A DNA stretch of 64,000 nt from Eunapius fragilis (Eukaryota; Porifera; Demospongiae; Spongillida; Spongillidae). Below are positions 1-11,296 of this stretch, piece after piece. Every line of letters begins with the position of its first letter. Within the stretch, counting starts at the first letter, position 1. The notes below the pieces were generated by a model that worked only from the letters and a program-made list of their open reading frames with translations, was not told the origin of the DNA and searched no databases. Both the position numbers and the translations under genes were made by a program. The stretch covers positions 526,375 through 590,374 of the forward strand of contig OY811972.1 in the NCBI GenBank assembly GCA_963681505.1, in the 5' to 3' direction.

Positions 1-223
1 ATGAGACAAAACTCCGTTTTGAAAGGGATGGGTGCACGTTTTAAAATTTACATTCTATTTTTTCCTGTATGCTATTTAGGTTTAAGTGCTCTACTCCCAG
101 TCTTTGGTACTAAATTGTGCGCGATAGCCCATAGACGCCAAGTACAATAATTTATTACGCGAATTACGGATCGACGCAATTGCAGGCCATGTCTTGCCCA
201 ATACAAACAGTAGGGGAGGGCGG

Positions 224-256
<33 letters not shown>

Positions 257-690
257 GGGGGGGGGGGATAGACGATACCTAGCGGAAAAAAGGGAGAGGA
301 ATAAACCTCTTTCAATAACATTTGTGTATATTGGTAGACTCATGCCCCGTGAATAGGTACTTCAAGATTTTTTTGAAATCGTGTTTTGTGTTGCGATTTT
401 ATTATCTTCAAAAAGAGCAATACAAATGCTGCAGAATGACACCTTAAGCATGATATTTGGTTTAGTATATCAAAAGTTACAGCGTTCCAAACACCGCATT
501 TTGAGTGAACGGTACGGTATGCGCAATCATAAAAAAAATTGTGACGGTTAATGTTCTCTTTACTGCAGCTATTGTACCACTCAATATTATCTTGACAGAA
601 TATAACTACATGTAGGGTACACATGTATATGCATACAAATTAGATTAAATAGCATTTTCAGGTATTTGCAGGTCATCAGTAACATATATA
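1..690. other. Gene-free segment with poly-G tract
   Basis: I see no coding exon or RNA gene here. The notable feature is a run of about 31 G at 225-255, followed after one A by another 11 G. The rest is AT-rich unique-looking sequence. Confidence 0.6.
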
Positions 691-985
691 GTCAACTAAG
701 AACTCATAAACGGTCATAGTAACGTCGTGTCCTTCATCCTGATTTTCATCGTGCATGTTTCCAGTAGGTAGCAGTAACTTTTGGCATATTTGACCTTTTG
801 GAACACTTTACTGATAAGACATGACCTTGGTAAAGGACAATTTGGTTGTTGACAAACCACATATTTCAAAGTGAAATCCATTAATTATGGCTGGATTGGT
901 GAGTATTGCAGTAATGGTGCTTCTCTGATTATCCTGTAGTTCTGGGAACTCGTCATGCAGCTGGGCCTTTCCATCAGCCACATCC
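690..985 (-). pseudogene. C-terminal fragment of unrecognised FPEL/VDYI protein family
   Basis: Read on the minus strand this encodes the motifs EFPELQDNQRSTI and INGFHFE, then (after frame changes) KVTATYWK, DVTMT and EFLVDYI. The same motif series occurs at 36.3-36.6 kb and 52.2-52.5 kb, so this is the 3' part of a multi-copy family. I do not recognise the family and no function is assigned. The reading is broken by at least one frameshift in the CSK-K segment and lacks its 5' part, which is replaced by the satellite array starting at about 985. It is most simply a decayed, truncated copy. Confidence 0.55.
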
Positions 986-3900
986 TGCAGAGATGTATGG
1001 GCGGGAACCACTAATCTAATCGCTTCCTATAGCCACACTAAAGTAACTATAGATAAGGAGGCACTATCAAGACAAAGAGGACACCTTACTGGTATCTCAC
1101 ATCTATGAAGAATCCTACTCCACTTGGTTGCCATACCAACACCTTGGTAGTAAGATAGTCAATTTTTTCCCATCGAGATGTATGGGCGGGAACCACTAAT
1201 TATTCGCTTCGTACAGCCACACCAAAGAATCTATAGATAAGGAGGCACTTTTTATCGAAAGAGGACACCTTACTCGTACCTCTCATCCATAAAGATACCT
1301 ACTCCACTTGTTTGCCATATCACCACCTTGGGAGTAAGATAATCAATAGAGTTGTATGGGTGGGAACCACTAATCTATTCGCTTCGCATAGTCACACTAA
1401 AGGGTCTATTGATAAGGATGCACTCTTTAGAGAAAGAGGACACCTTACTCGTACCTCTCATCGATATAGATTCCTACTCCACTTGGTTGCCATATTAACA
1501 CCTTGGTAGTAAGATAGTCAATTTTTTCCCACAGAGATGTATGGGCGGGAACCACTAATCTATTCGCTTCGTATAGCCACACCAAAAAGTCTATAGATAA
1601 GGAGCACTATTTATCAAAACAGAACACCTTATTCATTCCTGTCATTGATATAGATTCCTACTCCACTTGGTTGCCATATCAACACATTGGTAGTAAGATT
1701 ATCAATTTTTTCCCATAGAGATGTAAGGGCGGGAACCACTAATCTATTCGCTTCGTAAAGCCACACTAAAGGAAAGATAGATACGGAGGCACTATTCATC
1801 GAAACAGGACACCTTACTCGTACCTCTCATTGATAAAGATTCCTACTCCACTAGCTTGGTTGCCATATCAACACCTTGGTAGTAGGATAGTCAATTTATT
1901 CCCATAGAGATGTATGGGCGGGAACCACTAATCTATTCGCTTCGTATAGTCACACTAAAGGGTCTATGGATAAGGAGGCACGATTTAGAGAAAGAGGTCA
2001 CCTTACTGGTACCTCTCATCGATATAGATTCCTACTCCACTTGGTTGCCATATCATCACCCTGGTAGTAAGATTATCAATTTTTTCCCATAGAGATGTAA
2101 GGGCGGGAACCACTAATCTATTCGCTTCGTAAAGCTACACTAAAGGAAAGATAGATACGGAGGCACTATTCATCGAAACAGGACACCTTACTCGTACCTC
2201 TCATTGATAAAGATTCCTACTCCACTAGCTTGGTTGCCATATCAACACCTTGGTAGTAGGATAGTCAATTTATTCCCATAGAGATGTATGGGCGGGAACC
2301 ACTAATCTATTCGCTTCGTATAGTCACACTAAAGGGTCTATGGATAAGGAGGCACGATTTAGAGAAAGAAGTCACCTTACTGGTACCTCTCATCGATATA
2401 GATTCCTACTCCACTTGGTTGCCATATCATCACCCTGGTAGTAAGATAGTCAATTTATTCCCATAGAGATGTATGGGCGGGAACCACTAATCAATTCGCT
2501 TCGTAAAGCTACACTAAATGGCCTATAGATACGGAGGCACTATTTATCGAAAGACGACACTTTACTCGTACCTCTCATCGATAAAGATACCTACTCCACT
2601 TGGTTGCCATATCAACACCTTGGTTGTAAGATACACACTTTTTTTCTCATAGAGATGTATGGGCTGGAACCACTAATCTATTGCCACACCAAAGGGTCTA
2701 TAGATAAGGAGGCACTATTTAGAGAAAGAGGACACCTTACTCGTACCTCTCATACATTAAGACTCCTACTCCACCTGGTTGCCATATCAACACCTTGGTA
2801 GTAAAATAGTCAATTTTAGGACACCTTACTCGTACCTGTCATCCATAAAGATACCTACTCCACTTGGTTGCCATATCAACATCTTGGTAGTAAGATAGTC
2901 AATTTTTTAACATAGAGATGTATGGGCGGGAACAACTAATCTATTCGCTTCGTAAAGCCACACTTAAGGATCTATAGATACGAAGGCACTATTAAGAGAA
3001 AGAGGACACCTTACTCGTACCTCTCATCAATAAAGATTCCTACTCATCTTGGTTGCCATATCAACTATTTGGTAGTAAGATAGTCAATTTTTTCCCATAG
3101 AGATGTGTGGGCGTGAACCACTAATCTATTCGCTTTTCATAGTCACACTAAAGGGTCTATAGATAAGGATGCACTATTTAGAGAAAGAGTACACTATACA
3201 GGTACCTCTCATCGATAAAGATTTCTACACCACTTGGTTGCCATATCAACACCTTGGTAGTAAGATAGTCAATTTTTTCCCATAGAGATGTATGGGCGGG
3301 AACCACTAATCTATTCGCTTCGTAAAGCTACACTAAAGGGCCTATAGATACGGAGGCACTATTGATCGAAAGAGGACACCTTGCTGGTACCTCTCATCGA
3401 TAAAGATTCCTACTCATTTTGGTTGCCATATCAACTGCTTGGTAGTAAGATAGTCAATTTTTTCCCATAGAGATGTAAGGGCGGGAACCACTAATCTATT
3501 CGCTTCGTAAAGCCACACTAAAGGTTGTATAGATAAGAATACACTATTTGTAGAAAGAGGACACCTTACTGTACCTCTCATCGATAAAGATTTCTACACC
3601 ACTTGGTTGCCATATCAACACCTTGGTAGTAAGATAGTCAATTTTTTCCCATAGAGATGTATGGGCGGGAACCACTAATCTATTCGCATTGTATAGTCAC
3701 ACTAAAGAGTCTAAAGATTAGGAGGCACTATTTAGAGAAAGAGGACACCTTGCTGGTACCTCTCATTGATATAGATTCCTACTCCAGTTGATTGCCATAT
3801 CAACACCTTTGTTGTAGGATACTCAATTTTTTCCCATAGAGACGTATGGGCGAGTACTATTAATCTATTCGCTTCGTATAGTCACACTAAAGGGTCTGTA

Positions 3901-4370
3901 GATAAAGATGCACTCTTTAGAGAAAGAGGACACCTTACTGGTACCTCTCATCGATAAAGATTCCTACACCACTTGGTTGCCATATCAACACCTTGGTAGT
4001 AAGATAGTCAATTTTTTCCCATAGAGATGTATGGGAGGGAACCACTAATCTATTTGCTTTGTATAGTCACACTAAAGGGTCTATAGATAAGGAGGCACTA
4101 TTTATCGAAACAGGACACCTTACTCGTTCCTGTCATTGATATAGATTCCTACTCATCTTGGTTGCCATATTAACACCTTGGTAGTAAGTTAGTCAATTTT
4201 TTCCCATAGAGATGTATGGGCGGGATCCACTAATCCATTCGCTTCGTATAGTCACACTAAAGAGTCTATTAATAAGGATGCACTGTTAAGAGAAAGAGGA
4301 CACCTTACTGGTACCTCTCATCGATAAAGATTTCTACACAACTTGGTTTCCATATCAATACCTTGGTAAG
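985..4370. repeat. Satellite array, ~185-bp unit, about 18 copies
   Basis: The phrase GATGTATGGGCGGGAACCAC recurs near 990, 1178, 1346, 1534, 1721, 1909, 2096, 2283, 2467, 2654, 2917, 3103, 3287, 3472, 3656, 3839, 4026 and 4210, usually 183-188 bp apart. One interval (2654-2917) is about 263 bp and holds a partial unit. Units carry point differences and short indels. Two neighbouring dimers, 1721-2095 and 2096-2466, are almost identical to each other, indicating a ~375-bp higher-order duplication. Short open frames in the array come from the repeat itself and are not taken as genes. The array ends directly before the transposase exon at 4373. Confidence 0.93.
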
Positions 4371-4372
4371 AA

Positions 4373-5190
4373 TGCCAGCACCATGCACAGTTATGATGAA
4401 GAGTACTTGCTTTTGAGGGACATGGAGGTTCATGATAACCAAGCAGGATCTTGTACTCAAGATGATGCTATTTTATCAGACCCTGACTTTAGTTATGATA
4501 GTCAAGCAGATGATACTATGAGTATTGCAAAATCTCCTCCTACTGGATTTGCTGTTCCGGAGGTGTGTGCGATTACATACAAGCAGTGCAAAGTACTAAA
4601 AGAAGACAATACTAAACCGTTAATAACAATTGACGTTTTGACTCTATCAGACGATGCATTTGCACAAGATGATGAAAAAGTCAAATTTTATACCGGTTTA
4701 CCCAATTATGGTACACTGAAAAACGTGTAGTTACATAAGATAGAAAAAAGATCCAAATTGAGTACGTTTCAACAAACTTTGCTCATACTGATGAAACTCA
4801 GACTTGAATTACCGCAACCGGATTTGGCCTATCGATTTGGCATTTCTCAATCTGGTGTATCAAGGCTATTCAATGCATGATATGCATAATAATGGCCAAG
4901 CGTCTTGAATGTTTTATTATTTGGCCCAATAAACTAGAATTGACAACATCTTTACCAATTGTCCTCAGAAAATTTTATGAAAAATGCACATGCATCATTG
5001 ATTGTACAGTTGAGATCTTAATAGAGAGACCTTCAAATCTGCTTACTAGAGCACAAACATGGAGCAATTGTAAGCAACACAAAACAATAAACGTGTTGAT
5101 TGCCATAACTCCACAAGGCACTGTTTCATTTATTTCACAAGCTTGGGGTTGTGGCGGACTGACTAATTATCACCTCCTTAGTGTGTGACT
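4373..5190 (+). pseudogene. ISL2EU/IS4EU-type transposase (HTH + DDE), decayed
   Basis: The first block (4383-4730) is acidic and ends in the conserved-looking stretch VKFYTGLPNYGTL. After a stop the next block reads KLRLELPQPDLAYRFGISQS, a helix-turn-helix typical of transposases of the DDE_Tnp_4 group. After a further frame change comes RLECFIIWPNK, then IIDCTVEILIERPSNL, TWSNCKQHK and ITPQGTVSFIS, the first-aspartate region of that catalytic domain. The later acidic residues are missing because the frame ends at 5188. A splice acceptor (TGCCAG) precedes the first block, so an upstream DNA-binding exon may have existed. Family assignment is from recalled motif similarity. Confidence 0.75.
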
Positions 5191-5524
5191 GTATGATTAC
5201 TTACGTAATAGGGAAATTCCCCTGTATGGGTCCTTTGTGCGCAGGCCTCTGAAGCCCTGCGCAGCAGCTGGCCTTTGCGCTGGGGAGGCGCTTTGTGTGC
5301 ATGACAATTACTGTTGTGTGTATGACAATGTCTTTGTGTGTGAGCATTTCACTATATATATGGTGAGGTGCTGTGTAATGATATAGTCAGAGTGATATGA
5401 ATCAAAGGGCCAAGAGTCCCCTAGTCGTGTCAGATGGATCGTTGCGCTAGCGTACGTTGGCGATAATCCTTCACAGGGTGGACGTGCATCTGACAAGTTT
5501 ATAACATGCAGCCAGCACAATTAC
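5190..5524. other. Spacer between two convergent transposon genes
   Basis: No coding match is evident. It is GC-richer than its flanks, with repeated phrases such as CCTTTGTGCG and TGTGTGTATGACAAT. It separates the 3' end of the transposase remnant from the 3' end of the minus-strand SWIM/YqaJ remnant. Confidence 0.4.
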
Positions 5525-6690
5525 CTTATCGCACTTAATGTGAACTTCATTATGTCAGGATAACATATGCTCCTTACCAGTGAAATAGAGGGATTTAGAG
5601 GGTCACATCTGGCAACTTGCTTAATCTTTGAAGCTGTAATTCTTAATTCCAGCCCGATATCTGTGCCCCAATTTTGACTTACTTTGCTCTCTTGTTTTTT
5701 CTTCTAAGCATTGTGCTTGTTCATTTGTAACAACAAGGGATTGAAAAAGTATTTGAGACTCTAAAATAAGATCATTTAATGCATGAGATATACATTCTGG
5801 TTTATAATAGCTAGACATTAAGGGTTGCAGCTGTGATGACTGGGAAGTAGGGTTAAAATATCCTGGTACAATAGACAGAATAACTGCTTTTGGATTAACT
5901 TCATGTAGATCCTTGAAGAACGCAGCTAATTCTGCATCATTGGGTGCAGTAACATTGACAGGTGAACAACTAACAGGATGAAGTGGAATCTTCATAGGGC
6001 TTTCAAACTGGATGTCACAGATTTTTGCAAAAGACATCTAAAAAAGTATATATGCATGGTAAGCATACAATTCTGCACTACAGGACATGCAACTTACATC
6101 ACGGTTGTGAGATGGAACAATCCAGCTGCATCTTTCTGAAGTACAAGATGTGTTCATTACCATATCTGCTTTAGCCATTGTGGAGTACAGCAATGCAGCG
6201 ATGTGTGAGCAAGCCTCTCCTGCACCTGCCATGCAATTGCAGTGCGCACAAACAACAGTACCTATAACGCACTCCAACCCAGGGTACAAGTGGTGGATCG
6301 CTCATTTTCTGGCTTTTCTTGACCTGTACAAGTGTGATGCAATAAATGCATGCAGATTTTAATTTCATGCTAATTGTACCTTGGCTGTAAGCAAACATAA
6401 GTCTGCACATATTTTCAGCAATTTAATTGATTCCGCTTACATACATACTTCCAAGCTTCGGTGCTCTTGTAAGCCTTCAGGTCATCTTTAGTGCAGGGAC
6501 TATAGGCGAGAAAAGCAGATATGTACAAATACTGACGTCCGGCCACGACTCAGGGCTTCCAATCCAAACATCCGGAGCGGTAAGATATGGATCCATATCT
6601 AAGTGTAGCATTCTCTCGTATCTCCGTTTGTCTACTGAGAATCTGTACAAGTTGTTGAGTCAGAAGCGAATATGTAACGCCCCTTTTCTG
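5525..6690 (-). pseudogene. SWIM zinc finger / YqaJ-like nuclease gene, truncated
   Basis: On the minus strand, an N-terminal exon (about 6690-6440) contains DPYLTAPDVWIGSPESWP and DDLKAYKSTEAWKYV. A second exon (about 6335-6085) contains the SWIM zinc finger CNCMAGAGEACSH (CxC...CxH) and the following CTSERCSW, ending at a GTAAGT donor after SHNRD. A third exon (6037-5525) runs from MSFAKICDIQFESP to the start of a YqaJ recombinase-like domain (after a small insertion: RITASKIKQVARCDPL, ISLVRSICYP) and reaches a possible donor near 5525. The catalytic part of YqaJ is absent. Frameshifts lie before the SWIM finger and at the YqaJ start. ISL2EU transposons are known to carry a YqaJ gene, which fits the convergent transposase next door. 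Confidence 0.7.
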
Positions 6691-6924
6691 CGGCGCTTTT
6701 ATAGTAATAACATCACATGACTAGCACATGATAATATATTCATTGTGCCGCAGGAATAAGGTCCATACCAACTTACCAAGCTCATATCAGCGGACCTATA
6801 ATAAGTGGGGCGGGTAACTTTAGTCGAGCAAGCGAGTTTATCCCAAACATTCTCCTTACCACGAGCTTCTATGCCTAGTATGACGGTCTTTCAGATAGTT
6901 CAGGGCGTGAAGTTCAGTACTCTA
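6691..6924. other. Short intergenic interval before element X
   Basis: This may be the promoter or terminal region of the ISL2EU-like element, but I could not identify its terminal repeats. Confidence 0.3.
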
Positions 6925-7400
6925 TCTGAGCCTGCGGCAGCAGGTTCAATATAGGATTGATTGAGGGTTGATGAATGTCATTAATAAAACTTCACTAGCG
7001 TCTGGAGGGACAACGGAGAAACGGATTGCTTATCACTTTATTGCGATGGAATGAGAGCACAACGATCTTCAGTTCTACGTTGGTTCCGTGTCATAAAACG
7101 GTGTGGTTATAGAGAAACAAACAATTTCCTGTTTCAGGTGCCCAGTCCTAAAATAATTCTCCATCGTCGTCGTCGTCGTTGTCGTCTTCTTAGGAAAGAT
7201 AACTCGAGCTAGGAACGGTTTTGAAGGACGGGAATAGTACCAATCGTTTTGAAATTTACCGGCACGTTATCCTTACATGTCATATAGACACATATCAAGT
7301 TCTATTTAATAATGTATACGATAGATTTTTATTAATAATTTTAGGTCTCTAACCTGCACTATGGTGTTCCCATCGCAATTGAGTTGTTACTTAGGCTATA

Positions 7401-7796
7401 GTGAAGTCGTTTTTTCTAAAAACGCCTTCGTGTAATCAAAAGAAGAGATCTAAGCAACGAGCGGAATACCTCCAGAAGCAAGACGAGAACAAAGCTAAAG
7501 CCCGAGCGCTCTACAAGGCCAATCCCGAAATTAAGGTCTCCGTACGCGACAGCTACAAGGCCGATCTCGAAAAGAAGAAGGCCTCGAGGAGAACCGTGCT
7601 GCTAAAAGGCGGCGATATGAAGAGGCCTCGAGGGAAACCGCGCTGCTAACAGGCAGAAATACGAGGACAATTCAGCTGCCATTAAAGCATCTAAAAGTAG
7701 TCAGTATTGGAATGACCCCGCTGTCCGATTGGCTAAATGTGCTTCCGAGAGGACGCGGTACCGCAGGGGTCACAGCACTACCACTACCACCCAAAG
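7401..7796 (+). pseudogene. Lys/Glu-rich repeat-protein exon of element X (copy A)
   Basis: The exon encodes KAKARALYKANPEIKVSVRD and SYKADLEKKKASRR, a ~15-residue repeat, then a frame change and NRAANRQKYEDNSAAIKAS, YWNDPAVRLAK and RTRYRRGHSTTTTT, ending at AAAG|GTATGT. Strongly basic with alternating E/K, likely helical. I recall similar proteins linked with PIF1-helicase/Helitron genes in a sponge, but a search is needed. No ATG is found at the start of the open frame (GTG at 7401), and repeats are fewer than in copy B. The frameshift near 7600-7650 suggests decay. Confidence 0.6.
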
Positions 7797-7855
7797 GTAT
7801 GTTATGGCATGTTGTATTAACATTAAAAAGCTGTGCATGCAACATTTGTACAGCA

Positions 7856-7943
7856 TAGTCGGGCGGCCCTACTACCGCGTTTGGTCGGGCTTGTCGCCCT
7901 GCATGCTACCTGACCATACGCGGTAGTAGGGCCCGCCCGACTA
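7856..7943. mobile_element. 88-bp MITE with TAGTCGGGCGG ends and 9-bp TSD
   Basis: The ends are inverted repeats of about 25 bp (TAGTCGGGCGG-CCCTACTACC, one indel between arms). They are flanked by a perfect 9-bp direct repeat TGTACAGCA (7847-7855 and 7944-7952). It lies in the intron of element X. The corresponding intron of copy B (about 18540-18580) lacks it, supporting a later insertion. Confidence 0.85.
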
Positions 7944-8440
7944 TGTACAGCACGGATCTGCACAAAACCATTCACTAAAGCTTACAAAGCATGCATGGTG
8001 ACTCAACTGTGTGTACAGTAGATTGTTTTAATCTGATCAGGCTTCCTTACTTATCGATCTACACTGAGCCATGTAGTTCACTTCTCGAGTTCCCACACTA
8101 TCCATCTATACACAAGTCGGCTACACCTCCATGTTTACTGAGATGGGAGCATTATTACTGGATCAAATTTGACCAATAGATTTTTAGCACAACTGCATGA
8201 CACACATAAACCCCTTCCCTCCCTATCATTTATATGATGGAATTGGACCAATAGAATTATAGCACAGTCTACACACGTATTAAGGCTTTGCAAGGCATAA
8301 AAGTCACTCACCCGCTAAATAGTGCACTTTGCAAACAGAGGTAAAAATTTAATAATACTCTGTGGATTCTAGGCTTTGCGCTTTGCTTGAAAAAAGAAAG
8401 AGGTAAAAATTTAATCATACTCTCTGTCACGTACATGTAG

Positions 8441-8731
8441 GTGGCAGCTGAATACCTCAGAGGTATTTTCACCAACACCAACGAGGGGTCAAAGGAAGAA
8501 GAGGATGACTACATTCATCCTCCGACTCCTCTCCCCATCACCCCGCCACCACCTGAAGCAGCGCTGCCCCCACCACCACCACCAGCGCTGCCCCCCTCAC
8601 CACCACCAGTGCTGCCCCCACCACCACCAGTGCTGCCCTCCTGGCTTGCATGGCTACTGCCACCCTGGCCCGCCTGGTCAGAACAAGCATGGCGAGGAGG
8701 CCGGGGAGGAGGACGTCCCCGAAGAAAATGA
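8441..8731 (+). CDS. Proline-rich exon of element X (copy A)
   Basis: The exon follows an acceptor-like TAG. In one frame it begins VAAEYLRGIFTN, has an acidic patch (SKEEEDDYIHPPTPLPITPP) and then long proline runs, ending GRPRRK. Copy B starts with ATG where this copy has GTG. A second frame is also open through the exon (TTFILRLLSPSPRHHLK...). The splice phase left by the upstream exon (phase 2, if the RRGHSTTTTTQR frame is right) would select that second frame, so the true frame is uncertain. No domain is recognised. Confidence 0.4.
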   Translation: MAAEYLRGIFTNTNEGSKEEEDDYIHPPTPLPITPPPPEAALPPPPPPALPPSPPPVLPPPPPVLPSWLAWLLPPWPAWSEQAWRGGRGGGRPRRK

Positions 8732-8859
8732 GGGCGCGGGCGTAGACACATCATCATACATTGACATTCAACTAATTCTTATTAAAATAATAATAATAAT
8801 TAAATATATTTGATTATTGACTGCGATACTGCTGACAGGGCGAAAAACAACTTATGAAA

Positions 8860-9154
8860 CAAGTAAATAAAAACATTCTCTAACGAGAGAGTTGTTGGTA
8901 TATATGATTGACCAATGGTGGTGTAAAAAGCACGGAAACAAGCGTGACAGAAATTTTAAATGGAAAATTGAAATAGGCCTATATTTAGCACACTCACAAA
9001 ATAACAGCGCATGCCTGAGTAATGGGCTAAATATAGGCCTATTTCAATTTTCCAGTAAAATTTCTGTCACGCTTGTTTCCGTGCTTTTTACACCACCATT
9101 GGTCAATCCTATATACCAACAACTCTCTCGTTAGAGAATGTTTTTATTTACTTG
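8860..9154. repeat. 3'-terminal palindrome P1 of element X
   Basis: Two ~130-bp arms in inverted orientation start and end with CAAGTAAATAAAAACATTC / its complement, with a short central spacer near 9000-9025. Shared inner landmarks are TTGACCAATGGTGGTG and AAATAGGCCTAT. The right end is the 3' terminus of element X. Confidence 0.92.
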
Positions 9155-10061
9155 TGGATATTATAGGGCGTAGGTCTTTTGATGGATGGCTAATTTTCAT
9201 CATGGCTCGGGTGAATGGAATCTCTTCTAAAATATACATGCTATAAGAGCGGATGTTGGGGTCCCCGGTCCCGGTGGCCGCGGGGAGCAAATTGAATGAT
9301 CAGATCGGCTGGTGCGGCGTATAGGGATTCTTCGGTCCCTAGAGCTAAAGTTTAACCGTACTGCGCATGCGTTAGGGGGCATCTGGACCAAAGTACATGT
9401 ATATTAACGCCATTGTGACGTTTCATTATTACCCCCCCCCCCCCTCCCCCATAACGTCATTGATATACAAGGTTGTGGGAGTCCGGACGCCATGTTTTTT
9501 TGTTCAGTACATCTGAAAACGTCACGAGCCTGACCCCCCCCCCCCCCCTCACCCCCCAAACGTCAAGATGACGTTATCTTTTCCAAAATAGTTTGGAGAC
9601 GCCCCCTTAGTAAACGGGTACTATATGTCGCGGTAGGATCTTGTCGGAAGGGGTTCGGCATGCTATATATTAGAATGTAGAGGAGTTTATTAACAGAGCG
9701 CAATAAGTCAAATTAAAATAACATTAATTTGAAGTTATTGAAGTGTTGAATTTGTATTTACCTGCGATGGTTACTTTTGCATAACATTGCTTTATTGTAG
9801 CGCAGTGAAAATACAACTCAAATTCAGACCAATACTTAGTATTTTCCGAGGTCATGCATTGAGAATTCATTTTGAAATACAATGCAAGATGACCGCCGAT
9901 GTATGCTCTTGATATGTTTATCCCATGCTTGTAATGCAGCTACGTCATATGAACGTACGGCATGCACACACCACGATTAAAAGTTCAGAAAGCCTTATAA
10001 TGCATGCATGGTGCAAATAGCTCAGCCGGTAACTTATATAGTTCCAATCATGCGCGCACAT
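9155..10061. other. Intergenic with two poly-C tracts
   Basis: Poly-C runs lie near 9433-9446 and 9533-9547, each beside ACGTCA phrases. From about 9957 onward the sequence is the edge of the inverted duplication that carries the lectin gene. No gene is seen. Confidence 0.5.
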
Positions 10062-10700
10062 TCAGCAATGGAACCCAATAGCATCTATCAGACTTCCAGA
10101 ACGACCGTAGATCCCGGATAGGTTGCAGTTGGTCACATGGAAAGGGCTGCCTCCACCTCCTCCGTACGGTCCGAATGCTCGCCCTCTGTTCGTCACGAAA
10201 GTGAGACTATCCACCCTCGATCCGCTTCGTCCAAAGATTACATTTATTGTTTCACCCACGTCTAGATCGATTTGGGCTGGGCTTCCGCCACCACCGCCGT
10301 AATACCCCGAGGTTTGGCCGTTGCGGTACACAAGTTGAATTGAGTCGATCAACCTGCCAGATCGAATGCGAATCGACCGCACTGCGCCACTTTGAGTGTT
10401 GAAGGGACTTCCTCCTCCTCCACCGTAAAGCGGGCTGTCGGACTGCACCTCCCTGAATGGTTTAAACGCGCGCATAAGATCACTTTAATTAATTAAATCA
10501 AGCGAGCACATTTCCATCATTCCGGCCTTAACTTACGTTACTTCTTCGATCCCCAGCTCCTCTGCAATAGCCACGAACGTTCCATTGGATTTAGTACTCT
10601 TTACAAGATCGGTCTCTTGAGCGACCGAGCTCCAACCAGCATCCCTTGCACTGCAGATCCCAAAGAGAAGAGCTACAACACCCGCGGCGTAGATGAGCAT
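10062..10700 (-). CDS. Secreted jacalin-like lectin, copy A (two exons)
   Basis: Exon 1 is 10700-10537 and exon 2 is 10452-10062, joined across an 84-bp GT-AG intron (donor GTAAGT, acceptor TTCAG); the product is 184 residues. It starts MLIYAAGVVALLFGICSARD, a clear signal peptide. After about residue 55 comes a jacalin-like beta-prism domain with three internal repeats, each with GGGGGSP and each ending in an SGxxxD segment (RSGRLIDSI, RSGSRVDSL, RSGSLIDAI). GxxxD is the sugar-binding motif of mannose-type jacalin lectins, so three sugar sites are possible. A TATA box lies upstream. It differs from copy B at about five residues, including GRLID/GKLID and DLDVG/DLAVG. Likely secreted; role (defence, symbiosis, adhesion) is not shown by the sequence. 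Confidence 0.88.
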
Positions 10701-10755
10701 TCTGTATATTCTGCTTTTTATATTGGAGTGTTCGGTTCTGGAGAACGATCCGCTG

Positions 10756-10763
10756 CTTATATA
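10756..10763 (-). promoter_or_regulatory. TATA box of lectin copy A
   Basis: TATATAAG on the minus strand, about 56 bp upstream of the ATG at 10700. It is conserved at the same distance in copy B. Confidence 0.65.
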
Positions 10764-11091
10764 CATTCGATGCGATGCATATATAGTGCTTGCTTCCGCC
10801 GCTTCTGCTTATCACAGCGCCCGCCGGCTAGCATTCCTCAGGGGCGCGTCAATGCTGCGGGATAAAAAACCATGCATCATGGACAACTTTAGGTATATAA
10901 TCCAATTATAGTCGTTAATGTATGGTATTGCGGTCGGTGTGTACACATGTACCTGGGTACCACATAGACCTTGGCAGCCCTGAGAGACCAGTATACAGAA
11001 GGCGCCACTAGATTAAACGTATGCACATATCATCGTCCCATTGCAGGTCGGTATACGCTGCATGCATGAACGTATTACAATAAACGCAATA

Positions 11092-11094
<3 letters not shown>

Positions 11095-11151
<57 letters not shown>

Positions 11152-11186
11152 CACACACACACACACACGCGCGCGCACACACACAC

Positions 11187-11254
<68 letters not shown>

Positions 11255-11296
11255 GCTCTTCGTATCGCGGTCTAAACCCCCCCCCCCCCCCCCCCC
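11095..11296. repeat. (CA)n microsatellite and 20-C run
   Basis: CA dinucleotides extend from 11095 to about 11253 with interruptions (GCGCGCG, TGCACA), followed at 11277-11296 by 20 C and a T-rich run. The corresponding site in arm B has no such expansion. Open frames made of HT or CV repeats here are artefacts. Confidence 0.95.

Larger units (their letters stand above)
6925..9154 (+). mobile_element. Helitron-like element X, copy A
   Basis: The 5' end is A|TC followed at once by a hairpin (GAGCCTGC-GGCA-GCAGGTTC). The 3' end is a ~295-bp palindrome finishing ...TTTACTTG|T. Between them lie a promoter-like segment (to ~7350), a basic repeat-protein exon (7401-7796), an intron holding a small MITE, and a proline-rich exon (8441-8731). 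A matching inverted copy at 15338-19710 has the same ends, and sequence similarity stops at both boundaries. Insertion between A and T without target duplication is a Helitron property. No Rep/helicase is present, and the last four bases are CTTG rather than the usual CTRR, so membership of Helitrons is inferred. Confidence 0.75.

Noticed and set aside
1312-2801. Several ~60-residue open frames with near-identical sequence
   Set aside because: They are translations of the satellite unit, with no start context or conservation beyond the DNA repeat.
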